From Megamonas hypermegale_A (GTDB lineage: Bacteria > Bacillota > Negativicutes > Selenomonadales > Selenomonadaceae): a DNA stretch of 32,284 nucleotides. The notes under the pieces are model-generated. The model did no database searches and had not been told where the DNA came from. It was given only the letters and a program-made list of their open reading frames with translations. The stretch is from the NCBI RefSeq assembly GCF_030371585.1, contig NZ_JAUDCE010000026.1; one strand, written 5' to 3'. A program made the position numbers and the translations under genes. Shown piece after piece: positions 24,707 through 31,026 of this stretch (position 1 is the stretch's first letter; each line of letters starts with the position of its first letter).

Positions 24707-25723
24707 ATGGTAACGATAAAGAAAATCGCCGATTTGTGCGGTGTGTCGCGCGGAACGGTTGACAGGGTAATTAACGGTCGCGGCAATGTCAAGCCGGAAA
24801 CGAAAGAGTTGGTTTTAAATATGGCAAAACAGCTTGGCTATAAGCCTAATCCTGCCGGAAAAGCATTATCGGCCCGCAAAAAACATCCGGTCGTAGGCGT
24901 GCTGCTTTCGTCGGAAGGCAATCCGTTTTTTGATGAAGTAATCCGCGGAATTAAGCTAGCGGCGGAAAAATATGAGATTTACGGGCTGGAGGTTATTTGG
25001 CGCAATATGCGCGGTTACGATGCTTCCTCACAGTATAAAATAATGAAGGAACTGAAAGACAAAGTAAATGCGCTTATCATCAATCCGGTCAATGACGCAG
25101 TGATTGCACGGGAAATTGACAAGTTCGTCGACAGCGGGATTTTCGTCGTAACGATAAACAATGATATAGACAAGACGAAACGCCACTGCTATGTGGGCAG
25201 TGATTATGTAAACGGCGGCGAAACGGCAGGCGCGCTGCTGAAGATGATTGCACCGCCAAAATCGGATATCGGCATCATCATGGGATCGTCGAAAATCCTC
25301 GGACATAAACAGCGTCTTGCAGGTTTTGAATACAAAATACGCGACAACAAGAATTTTAAAATCGTGGATATCAAGGAAAATAACGATGATGATATCTGCT
25401 CTTACGATGTAACAAAGAAAATGCTGGAAACGTATCCGCAAATAAATGTATTGTTCATCGTGGCAGCGGGTGTGTACGGAGCGTGCCGTGCCGTATTGTC
25501 GTTGGGCAGACAGAAAGATTTGACCATTTTGGCGTTCGACACGGTGCCGACGACGGTGGAAATGATGAAACAGCACGTAATAAAGGCAGTTATCTATCAG
25601 CATCCGTACCGGCAGGGACAGCGCGCCATGCAGGTGGTGTTTGAATATCTGGTGAACGGCATTGAACCGGATAAAACGAAGCATATCATGAAAAATGAGA
25701 TAAAAATTTTGGAAAATTTATGA
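24707..25723 (+). CDS. LacI-family transcriptional regulator
   Basis: A 338-aa repressor-type protein. The N-terminal HTH is KKIADLCGVSRGTVDRVINGRGNVKPET, with the hinge helix at NPAGKALSARK (about 46-56). The periplasmic-binding-protein-like sensor domain begins VVGVLLSSEGNPFFDEVI and is of the ribose-binding type (ALIINPVNDAVIAREIDKF, FVVTINNDI, YVGSDYVNGGETAG, ILAFDTVP). It probably senses xylose or a derived sugar and binds the TGTGC-N4-GCACA sites at 18075 and 18362; this is inferred from proximity. ATG at 24707 follows GGGGGA with good spacing; the TTG at 24704 does not. It overlaps the ribosome binding site of the next gene, so the two form an operon. Confidence 0.9.
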   Translation: MVTIKKIADLCGVSRGTVDRVINGRGNVKPETKELVLNMAKQLGYKPNPAGKALSARKKHPVVGVLLSSEGNPFFDEVIRGIKLAAEKYEIYGLEVIWRNMRGYDASSQYKIMKELKDKVNALIINPVNDAVIAREIDKFVDSGIFVVTINNDIDKTKRHCYVGSDYVNGGETAGALLKMIAPPKSDIGIIMGSSKILGHKQRLAGFEYKIRDNKNFKIVDIKENNDDDICSYDVTKKMLETYPQINVLFIVAAGVYGACRAVLSLGRQKDLTILAFDTVPTTVEMMKQHVIKAVIYQHPYRQGQRAMQVVFEYLVNGIEPDKTKHIMKNEIKILENL

Positions 25724-25733
25724 GGTGGAAATT

Positions 25734-26354
25734 ATGAAAAGTGTAATGGACAAGGAATTTAAGCAGTACGGCAGAGTTTTAAATCTCGATACGGCGCAGT
25801 TCGTGCAGACAATGCTCGCGAAAGACCCGATAAAAGAAGGGGTGGTATATGAACCGTCCGATGCGGACTTGGAAAAACTGCCGCTCTATCAGCAGATGCA
25901 AGATGAAGTGTTCGGCGGCATGGAAGTGGAATTCGGTTTTTGCAGCGGTTATAATGAAAAATTGAATGCCGTTGAATATCACCGCAGTTCGGAAATTGAC
26001 ATCGCGGCAACGGATTTAGTCTTAATGCTCGGCCGTCAGCAGGATATTGACTATGGTAACAACACATATGAAACGAAAAATGTGGAACTGTTCTTCGTGC
26101 CGCAGGGAACGGCGGTGGAACTGTACGCAACGACACTGCATTATGCGCCTTGCCGTGAAAACGGTGCGGAATTCCGTTGCGGTGTAGTCCTGCCGAAAGG
26201 TACGAATTTACCGCTCAAAGTAAAACCGGCGGACAACAGCGGCGAAAATCAGCTGCTTTTTGCCGCAAACAAATGGCTTATCGGCCACAGCGAAAGCGGC
26301 GTGGATAAAGACGGCGGTTTTATCGGTTTAATTGGTGAAAATACTCAATTATGA
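25734..26354 (+). CDS. DUF4867 family protein (cupin-like), sugar-cluster associated
   Basis: A 206-aa soluble protein of uncharacterised family DUF4867. The middle reads like a cupin barrel: AVEYHRSSEID with His83 and Glu87, then VPQGTAVELYATTLHYAPC with Pro123, Gly125, Glu129 and His136, which could bind a metal. It starts at ATG 25734, after GAGGTGG, 10 bases past the LacI-family stop, and so is translated from the same message. As I recall it, DUF4867 proteins recur beside sugar kinases and FucI-type isomerases, so a role in sugar isomerisation, epimerisation or sensing is plausible. No function has been shown that I know of. Confident as a real gene, not in its role. Confidence 0.8.
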   Translation: MKSVMDKEFKQYGRVLNLDTAQFVQTMLAKDPIKEGVVYEPSDADLEKLPLYQQMQDEVFGGMEVEFGFCSGYNEKLNAVEYHRSSEIDIAATDLVLMLGRQQDIDYGNNTYETKNVELFFVPQGTAVELYATTLHYAPCRENGAEFRCGVVLPKGTNLPLKVKPADNSGENQLLFAANKWLIGHSESGVDKDGGFIGLIGENTQL

Positions 26355-26362
26355 TTAAAATT

Positions 26363-26487
26363 TATTGTATCAGTAAAACATCGAGCCTGTAACGAGCATT
26401 ATAATACTTTATATTCGTTCGATGTTGTCACTTAACCTCACTAAATATAAAGTATTATACTGCTTTGAGAAATCAACTGATACAATA
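26363..26487. repeat. Palindromic intergenic element (repeat B)
   Basis: Outer arms TATTGTATCAGT (26363-26374) and ACTGATACAATA (26476-26487) are perfect complements. Inner arms ATAATACTTTATAT (26401-26414) and ATATAAAGTATTAT (26445-26458) are also perfect. The core GTAAAACATCGAGCCTGTAA (26373-26392) matches repeat A closely. It lies 8 bases after the DUF4867 stop and may also serve as its terminator. Confidence 0.7.
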
Positions 26488-26492
26488 GATAA

Positions 26493-26521
26493 TTGAAATA
26501 TAATTATAATTGAGTTATAAT
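26493..26521 (+). promoter_or_regulatory. Promoter for a rightward RNA facing the 38-residue peptide gene
   Basis: TTGAAA (26493-26498), exactly 17 bases, and a perfect TATAAT (26516-26521). No protein gene follows on the plus strand, so it would make an untranslated RNA running convergently toward the small peptide gene. Confidence 0.55.
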
Positions 26522-26644
26522 AAATCTATAATAGAATAAATTGAAAGCAAGTATTTATATAATTCTTTTACATTTGCCACATGTGCTGAAACCTCATCAT
26601 TTATTGATAATGTGAATAAGGTTCAATGTTCAAACGGCTGACTA

Positions 26645-26676
26645 AAACGCTATAGACGGCTAATCTTTGAGCGTTA
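26645..26676 (-). terminator. Candidate terminator of the small peptide gene
   Basis: AAACGCT (26645-26651) pairs with AGCGTT (26670-26675) around the stop codon of the peptide gene. On the minus strand TTTTAGT follows. The stem is only 6-7 bp. Confidence 0.4.
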
Positions 26677-26776
26677 AAGTAACAACAATGAGCAGTGCCG
26701 TGAATGCAATGATAACGGATAAGCTATTGTTTATAGCAATATCAAGTATCATAATGAATAATTCATCCAAACTCAT
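26660..26776 (-). CDS. 38-residue membrane peptide, possible type I toxin
   Basis: A short reading frame, ATG at 26776 to TAG at 26660, coding for 38 residues: MSLDELFIMILDIAINNSLS, then a hydrophobic stretch VIIAFTALLIVVTLTL ending KD. It has a near-ideal GGAGGTGA ribosome binding site 7 bases before the ATG and an extended -10 promoter upstream. The single membrane helix with a charged end resembles holin-like and Fst/TxpA-type type I toxins; the sequence does not let me assign a family. A convergent promoter on the other strand could make an antisense RNA. No conserved homologue is claimed. It could alternatively be a small regulatory membrane peptide. Confidence 0.55.
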   Translation of the reverse strand: MSLDELFIMILDIAINNSLSVIIAFTALLIVVTLTLKD

Positions 26777-26840
26777 GCTATCACCTCCCATCATATAAAT
26801 GACAGGTAGTCAGCGAACGATATAAATACTTGCCTTTTTT

Positions 26841-26849
26841 ATTATAGCA
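26841..26849 (-). promoter_or_regulatory. Extended -10 promoter of the small peptide gene
   Basis: On the minus strand TG-C-TATAAT. No good -35 is visible, as the MFS terminator occupies that space. The transcript would start near 26834, about 58 bases before the ATG. Confidence 0.5.
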
Positions 26850-26855
26850 TAAAAT

Positions 26856-26897
26856 AAAAAGCAGCTGCTTAAAATAAATCTTAAGCAGCTGCTTTTT
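26856..26897. terminator. Terminator of the MFS transporter gene
   Basis: A 17-bp perfect stem AAAAAGCAGCTGCTTAA with its complement at 26881-26897 and an 8-base loop, with T runs in both directions. It lies 11 bases past the MFS stop. Confidence 0.93.
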
Positions 26898-26908
26898 TGT
26901 ATGGATTT

Positions 26909-28087
26909 TCAGGCATTTTTCTTGCGGGAGAAAAATATATTGCCGCAGTAAAATATGAGGGCAACGACAGCGAGTAAAGATGCGCAGACGTAAACGGAGC
27001 GGAAGCCGTAGACAGGAACAATCATGCCGAGTAGATACGGACCGACACCGCTGCCGGCATCGAGCGACATGTACAGCGTGGATGTTGCCAAACTAAAACG
27101 GTTCGGTTTAACTTTCTGGACGGCGATAGCCTGACCGGCTGACGGAATGGAGCCGTAGCCTGTGCCGACGAGGACGGCGCCGAGCAGCAAAGTGAAAGAA
27201 GAGTCAGCCAGCGCAATAGCCATGAAGCCGGTTATCATGGCAAACAGTACGGGAAACATGACGACATGGTTGCCGTATCTATCCAGCAAAATACCGAACA
27301 GCGGGCGAAAGACAAGGCACGCCAGAGAATAAACGATAAAAAATATACTGCCGGCAAAAGCCAAGTCAATAACTTCGCTGTATGTACCAATGAAACTCAT
27401 GATGGAAGCAAAACCGATTGCGCCCAGAAAACCAATGAAGGAAATCGGCAGAGCCGTTGTTTCAATAAAAGTGCGCAGGCGCAGCGATTTGACTTCCACG
27501 CGCTGGCGAAAACCGGGCACAATAGCGTGAACTTTAGTGGCAAGTGATACGATAACAATCGTTACGGCGATTATGTCGCAGAAATATAACGGATAGACGG
27601 GATTTATTTTCGGCAGGGTGATGCCGAGAAACGGCCCGATAGCCGAGCCGAGTGTGATACTCAGAGTGAAATAGCCGATACCCTCGCCGCGTCTGCTTTT
27701 CGGTATGATAGAGGTTATTTCCGTAGCGATTACGGTCGACATCATGCCGTAAGCAGCGCCCTGCACGAAGCGCAAAACGAGCAGAAACATCATGTTCATG
27801 ATAAAATGGTAGCTTACGGTGCTCAATAGATACAGACAGGCGGAAAACAGCAGCATTTTCCTGCGTCCGACAAAATCGAGATAGCGGCCGGAGAACAGAC
27901 GGGAAACGAGTGCGCCGAGTATGAATGTTCCGGAAGCAAGCCCCGCTTCACTGACGGAAGCATTGAACGATGAGATGGCGAATGAGGTTGTATAAACCAT
28001 AAGCATATAAAAGATGATGAACAGAAGAAAATTGTTTACGATATTGAGAACGTAGTCTTTTGTCCATAAAGGTTCTTTAAATGGCAT
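26909..28087 (-). CDS. MFS transporter (drug/metabolite exporter-like)
   Basis: A 392-aa inner-membrane protein with 12 hydrophobic segments. The first-half A-motif is SGRYLDFVGRRKMLL, followed by LRFVQGAAYGMMSTVIATEI and SRRGEGIGYFTLSITLGSAIGPFLG (motif C-like, found in antiporters of the DHA1/AraJ type). The second half has GILLDRYGNHVV and GTGYGSIPSAGQAIAVQKV. The motif C glycine/proline pattern suggests export, but the substrate is unknown. I used ATG at 28087 (MPFKEPLW), which follows AAAGGAT; the longer frame from 28153 has no such site. It is a single-gene unit with its own terminator. Confidence 0.85.
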   Translation of the reverse strand: MPFKEPLWTKDYVLNIVNNFLLFIIFYMLMVYTTSFAISSFNASVSEAGLASGTFILGALVSRLFSGRYLDFVGRRKMLLFSACLYLLSTVSYHFIMNMMFLLVLRFVQGAAYGMMSTVIATEITSIIPKSRRGEGIGYFTLSITLGSAIGPFLGITLPKINPVYPLYFCDIIAVTIVIVSLATKVHAIVPGFRQRVEVKSLRLRTFIETTALPISFIGFLGAIGFASIMSFIGTYSEVIDLAFAGSIFFIVYSLACLVFRPLFGILLDRYGNHVVMFPVLFAMITGFMAIALADSSFTLLLGAVLVGTGYGSIPSAGQAIAVQKVKPNRFSLATSTLYMSLDAGSGVGPYLLGMIVPVYGFRSVYVCASLLAVVALIFYCGNIFFSRKKNA

Positions 28088-28156
28088 GAATAACATCCTT
28101 TCATAAAATATAGTGCCAGATATTATTATATGCTCAGAAAGAAAATATGCCAAATT

Positions 28157-28303
28157 TTAATAATGCTTTTGCCTGATTGCTTCCGTTAAAGCGCGTATGC
28201 CGTTATCCAAATCAGCCAAACGTTTATCCATACGCACCAACAAAAATACCGCTACCACCATCGGAAAACCATAGTTTGCTATGCTTTGCAGTAAATAATC
28301 CAT
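28157..28303 (-). CDS. YvrJ family protein
   Basis: A 48-residue protein: MDYLLQSIANYGFPMVVAVF, then LLVRMDKRLADLDNGIRALT and a basic tail. The pattern of one membrane helix after NYGFP, then R and a short coiled-coil segment, is that of the YvrJ family (PF12841-type), whose function is unknown. In Bacillus subtilis yvrJ lies beside the SigO/RsoA sigma genes. Here its ATG overlaps the stop of the sigma gene as TGATG, so translation is coupled. The ribosome binding site (GGGGCGAG) lies within the sigma gene. It is the last gene of the DUF2922-DUF1659-sigma-YvrJ run. Confidence 0.85.
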   Translation of the reverse strand: MDYLLQSIANYGFPMVVAVFLLVRMDKRLADLDNGIRALTEAIRQKHY

Positions 28304-28863
28304 CACTCTCGCCCCTTTTGCAGATATTTTGTTATTGCCGCCAGCGCCTTATTATACGTCTTGCTCACCGCCTGCACCGATATGCCGAGCTTTTCCGCCG
28401 TCTGCGTCCTGCTTTTTCCGTGCAGTACAATTTCGTTGAATATTATGCGCTGTTTAAACGACAGTTTCGCCACTATTTTGCGCAAATCTATTTTACACAT
28501 AATGTTTTCTTCTATATTGATATCATCTTCGAACAAATTCAGATATTCCGTTTCAGCATCATTTTCCTTACTACAGGCGGAAACTTCATTTTGCCAGACA
28601 CGCAGATATTTTCTGAACAGACTATGTACTTTCGCATAAACCCTTGATTTGGCAAACCCGGCAAACGGCACGCCCAGACGCTCATCGTAGCTCATCACCG
28701 CTTCATAAAATCCCAGACACGCTTCACTATACGCTTCGTCTTTAATACTTCGCAAATGATTTTGACTTGCCGCCTTATGTATTAAGCCCTTATATTTTTC
28801 CATCAATAATATAACAGCCCCTTCATCATGAGCCTGCGCCCTGATTATTAATTCATTTTCCAT
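28303..28863 (-). CDS. Sigma-70 family RNA polymerase sigma factor
   Basis: A 186-aa small sigma factor. Region 2 spans about residues 10-90 (LIHKAASQNHLRSIKDEAYSE, then FYEAVMSYDERLGVPFAGFAKSRV), and region 4 about 130-180 (LSFKQRIIFNEIVLHGKSRT, then AEKLGISVQAVSKTYNKAL as the -35 HTH). Region 3 and region 1.1 are absent, as in ECF-like or SigO/phage-type factors. ATG at 28863 is preferred; a GTG at 28929 would add 22 residues across a hairpin. Its ribosome binding site (GAAAG) lies in a small stem, AGAAAG-AAGT-CTTTCT. It is grouped with DUF1659 and YvrJ genes and probably directs transcription of this cassette or of linked genes. Confidence 0.85.
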   Translation of the reverse strand: MENELIIRAQAHDEGAVILLMEKYKGLIHKAASQNHLRSIKDEAYSEACLGFYEAVMSYDERLGVPFAGFAKSRVYAKVHSLFRKYLRVWQNEVSACSKENDAETEYLNLFEDDINIEENIMCKIDLRKIVAKLSFKQRIIFNEIVLHGKSRTQTAEKLGISVQAVSKTYNKALAAITKYLQKGRE

Positions 28864-28890
28864 GTAGAAAGACTTCTTTCTTATTAAATT

Positions 28891-28919
28891 ATATAGAAAG
28901 GGGATGCTCACACATCCCC
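28891..28919 (-). terminator. Hairpin between DUF1659 and the sigma gene
   Basis: On the minus strand GGGGATG-N6-CATCCCC (28900-28919) is followed by TTTCTATAT. This is a short terminator or attenuator that would lower expression of the sigma gene relative to DUF1659. Confidence 0.55.
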
Positions 28920-28928
28920 CGTAATACA

Positions 28929-29150
28929 CTACGCCTGAGCAATTTCCGCCGTATCTTCGCGGTTCACGCTGCCCAAATCGTATTTTTGCAGCCCGGCAAG
29001 CTTCTGACCGATAGTGAGCACATTATCATCGGAAATTTCCGGATTTATGTCGCCGAATGTGCGGCTTGTATAACTTGCCTTGCCTGTTGTTGTAGTACCT
29101 GTCTGTACTTTAAGAACAATACTGCACTGAATGTTTTTCTTAACTGCCAT
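28929..29150 (-). CDS. DUF1659 family protein
   Basis: A 73-residue protein with the DUF1659 pattern: SIVLKVQTGTTTTGKASYTSRTF (given in parts: a QTG core, then a YTSRTF strand), a NPEISDDNVLTIGQKLAGLQ segment and an acidic end. It is predicted to be a small mostly-beta protein; function unknown. The ATG at 29150 has a strong TAGGAGG site. DUF1659 genes are usually found next to DUF2922 and YvrJ in Firmicutes, and both are here, on the same strand, with a sigma factor. The tnpB element begins about 30 bases upstream, so its original promoter may have been displaced. Confidence 0.82.
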   Translation of the reverse strand: MAVKKNIQCSIVLKVQTGTTTTGKASYTSRTFGDINPEISDDNVLTIGQKLAGLQKYDLGSVNREDTAEIAQA

Positions 29151-29227
29151 GATAAAATTCCTCCTAAACTAAATTATCGGGTTCGGACGTAAGACCCCTA
29201 GCTTTAGCTATGGGGATATAAGCCCGA

Positions 29228-29260
29228 TAAATTTTTAAGGTTCGATACCTTAAAAATTTA
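29228..29260. repeat. Hairpin in the left end of the tnpB element
   Basis: TAAATTTTTAAGG (29228-29240) is exactly complemented at 29248-29260, with a 7-base loop. It lies between the left-end hairpin and tnpB and may insulate tnpB from outside transcription. Confidence 0.7.
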
Positions 29261-29326
29261 TGTTTGGCACTGTGTTTAAACTCCAAAATATAGTATATTA
29301 GTAATATAGAAGGAGGTGAACACAAG

Positions 29327-30595
29327 ATGAAACCAAACCAAATGTTTTTAACTCAATCCAACTTTCTACGTCATCTGACTAAATCTGAATATAAAATGCT
29401 CCGCGAAATATGCCGCTACTCCAACAATCTGTACAACTGCGCTGTATATGAAGTTCGTCAGTATTTTTTCAAGACTAACGAATATATCCCGTATGAAAAA
29501 TATTACCATATTTGCAAGCTGAATGAAAACTACAAACTCATACAAGCGGGCGTAGCACAGCAAACGCTGAAAGTTGTTGAACGCAGTTTCAAATCCTTTT
29601 TTGCACTTTTGAAGCTGAAACGAGAAGGCAAATACAATGAAAAAGTCCGTTTGCCTAAATATCGTAAAAAAGGTGATATGTTCAATCTCATACTTTCCAC
29701 TAATGCCATTACCATTCATAACGGTATTTTAACTATTCCCATGAGCAGAGCTTTTTCAAAGCAACATAATAAACCTCAAATAAGAATTGCTGTACCTGAC
29801 CGTTTAAAGGATAAGGAATTTAGAGAAATACGCATTATTCCTTTGTATAAGGGAAAACATTTTAAAATTCAATACAGCTACAAGGTTGAACCTGAGCCAA
29901 AAAATCTTAATAAAGAAAACAGCATTTCTATTGACATTGGCGTTGATAATCTTGCTTCCTGCATAACCACTACCGGGACTTCGTTCATCATGGACGGACG
30001 TAAAATAAAATCAATCAACCGCTATTGGAATAAACGCAAAGCAAAACTGCAAAGCATTGCTACTAGACAAGGTTTTCATATGACGGAGCAGATTTACAAC
30101 CTGACGAGAAAGCGCAACAACCGCATTGATGACTATATGAAGAAAACGGCACGCTATATCATAAATCATTGTATTGCCAACGATATAGGCACGGTAGTAT
30201 GCGGGTATAACAAAGATTTTAAACGCAATATAAATCTCGGTACAAAGAACAATCAGCAGTTTACGCAGATAAGCTTCAACAAACTTTTCAGTGCCATAAA
30301 AAATCTTTGCGAAAGATACGATATGACCTATATTGAGCAGGAAGAATCATATACTTCAAAAGCCAGTTTTTTGGATTTTGATGAAATTCCCGTTTTTGAT
30401 AAAAACAAGAAAGTAGACTATCAATTCAGCGGGAAAAGGATACACCGCGGATTGTACCGCACTAAAAACGGCACACTTGTAAATGCTGATATAAACGGAG
30501 CGTGCAATATACTCAGAAAAAGTAAGCAGAACTTCAAGTACGAAGAACTGTGTAGAGGGCTGTTGGCAAGCCCTTTAAGAATAAAAATCAACTGA
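29327..30595 (+). CDS. tnpB: TnpB, RNA-guided endonuclease of an IS605-group element
   Basis: A 422-aa TnpB, ancestor-type of Cas12, an RuvC-like nuclease guided by an RNA from the element's right end. RuvC residues seen: Asp203 in SISIDIGVDNLAS, a Glu in EQEESYTSKASFLD (Glu340 most likely) and Asp388 in LVNADINGACNILRK. The usual E-D-L motif II is replaced by VVCGYNKDFKRN, so the glutamate appears relocated. The usual CxxC zinc finger is absent, the place being taken by a polar loop (350-380). The variant is intact, with no stop or frameshift. The ATG at 29327 has an AGGAGGTGA site. It faces the opposite way to the host operon. Confidence 0.92.
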   Translation: MKPNQMFLTQSNFLRHLTKSEYKMLREICRYSNNLYNCAVYEVRQYFFKTNEYIPYEKYYHICKLNENYKLIQAGVAQQTLKVVERSFKSFFALLKLKREGKYNEKVRLPKYRKKGDMFNLILSTNAITIHNGILTIPMSRAFSKQHNKPQIRIAVPDRLKDKEFREIRIIPLYKGKHFKIQYSYKVEPEPKNLNKENSISIDIGVDNLASCITTTGTSFIMDGRKIKSINRYWNKRKAKLQSIATRQGFHMTEQIYNLTRKRNNRIDDYMKKTARYIINHCIANDIGTVVCGYNKDFKRNINLGTKNNQQFTQISFNKLFSAIKNLCERYDMTYIEQEESYTSKASFLDFDEIPVFDKNKKVDYQFSGKRIHRGLYRTKNGTLVNADINGACNILRKSKQNFKYEELCRGLLASPLRIKIN

Positions 30596-30650
30596 TATTT
30601 TGGTTGAGCTTCTTAAGAATCCCCTGTCTTTAGACATGGGGAGTGTCAAT
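30500..30650 (+). ncRNA. Probable omega RNA region at the right end of the tnpB element
   Basis: In this family the guide-scaffold RNA overlaps the 3' end of tnpB and the right end. Stems visible here are AGGGCT/AGCCCT near 30556, TCAAC/GTTGA near 30588-30607, and the terminal hairpin at 30621-30641. The guide would then come from the host DNA starting about 30650. This is inferred from the family; no transcript is shown. Confidence 0.4.
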
Positions 30651-30782
30651 ATCAATCATCGCCTGCATAGCCTCGTCAACTTCCGTCTTTGTCAGCGCAT
30701 CTTTCGGGTCGGTCAAGTTGTATTTAAACTCATCACCGTTATCCAGATTAAAAACCATCGTTAATTTACGTGTATCTGCCAT
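30630..30782 (-). pseudogene. DUF2922 family protein gene, truncated by the tnpB element
   Basis: Reading from ATG 30782 gives MADTRKLTMVFNLDNGDEFK, then YNLTDPKDALTKTEVDEAMQ and AMIDID before running into the element and stopping at 30630. The first 46 or so residues have the DUF2922 pattern (LTMVFNLDNG, DPKDALTKTEVDEAM, where other members carry about 70 aa). The missing C-terminal part is not clearly found beyond the left end. A possible remnant, EPDNLV-stop, lies at about 29170-29190, too short to be the whole tail. The function of DUF2922 is unknown. The AAGGAG site is intact, so a truncated product could be made. Confidence 0.75.
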
Positions 30783-30846
30783 CAAAAATCGCTCCTTTTT
30801 CATTAATAATAATTACGTTTGCGTTCATTCGCCGCCGTTTTTTCAT
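30766..30846 (-). CDS. Possible 26-residue leader peptide upstream of DUF2922
   Basis: ATG 30846 to TAA 30766 encodes MKKRRRMNANVIIINEKGAI and six more residues. A GAGGGAGTG site precedes it, and it overlaps the DUF2922 start in another frame. It may be a leader peptide for translational coupling, or chance. I have no homologue. Confidence 0.3.
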   Translation of the reverse strand: MKKRRRMNANVIIINEKGAIFDGRYT

Positions 30847-30955
30847 CTTTATCACTCCCTCACACTTATTTACTTGCAAGTTCCGGTACGAATTTCAACC
30901 CAATGTATAAAAAAATATATAAAATTTTTTCCAAAACCTGTTTTCAGGCAAAACA

Positions 30956-30998
30956 AAAAGACAGCCTATTATTCAAAATCACATAATAGACTGTCTTT
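30956..30998. terminator. Terminator after the XRE-type gene
   Basis: AAAAGACAG-CTATTAT pairs with ATAATAG-CTGTCTTT (arms about 30957-30972 and 30983-30998, one mismatch). It lies 28 bases past the stop of the leftward HTH gene and ahead of the DUF2922 cassette, insulating the two. Confidence 0.85.
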
Positions 30999-31026
30999 AC
31001 TATTTCTGCACTAATGAACATCGCTT

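Larger units (their letters stand above)
26547..26833. repeat. 14-bp inverted repeat flanking the small peptide gene
   Basis: GCAAGTATTTATAT at 26547-26560 is exactly complemented at 26820-26833. Each arm lies just downstream of an inward-pointing promoter, so both RNAs would begin with nearly the same 5' sequence. Confidence 0.65.
29180..30650 (+). mobile_element. tnpB-only IS605-group element (IS1341-like)
   Basis: An element of about 1.47 kb with tnpB and no tnpA. Both ends carry matching imperfect hairpins: 29195-29215 (CCCCTAGC-TTTA-GCTATGGG, then G) on the left and 30621-30641 (CCCCTGTC-TTTA-GACATGGG, then G) on the right, the shared form being CCCCTNNCTTTAGNNATGGGG. A perfect 13-bp hairpin also occurs at 29228-29260. 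The right end closes in GTCAA near 30649, typical of an IS605-group cleavage site. The exact left tip is uncertain. It lies in a DUF2922 gene, which it truncates. Confidence 0.8.

Noticed and set aside
29195..30641. The two similar hairpins considered as a CRISPR or terminator pair
   Set aside because: They occur once at each end of the tnpB element and share a CCCCT...ATGGGG form; they are the sub-terminal hairpins of the insertion sequence.
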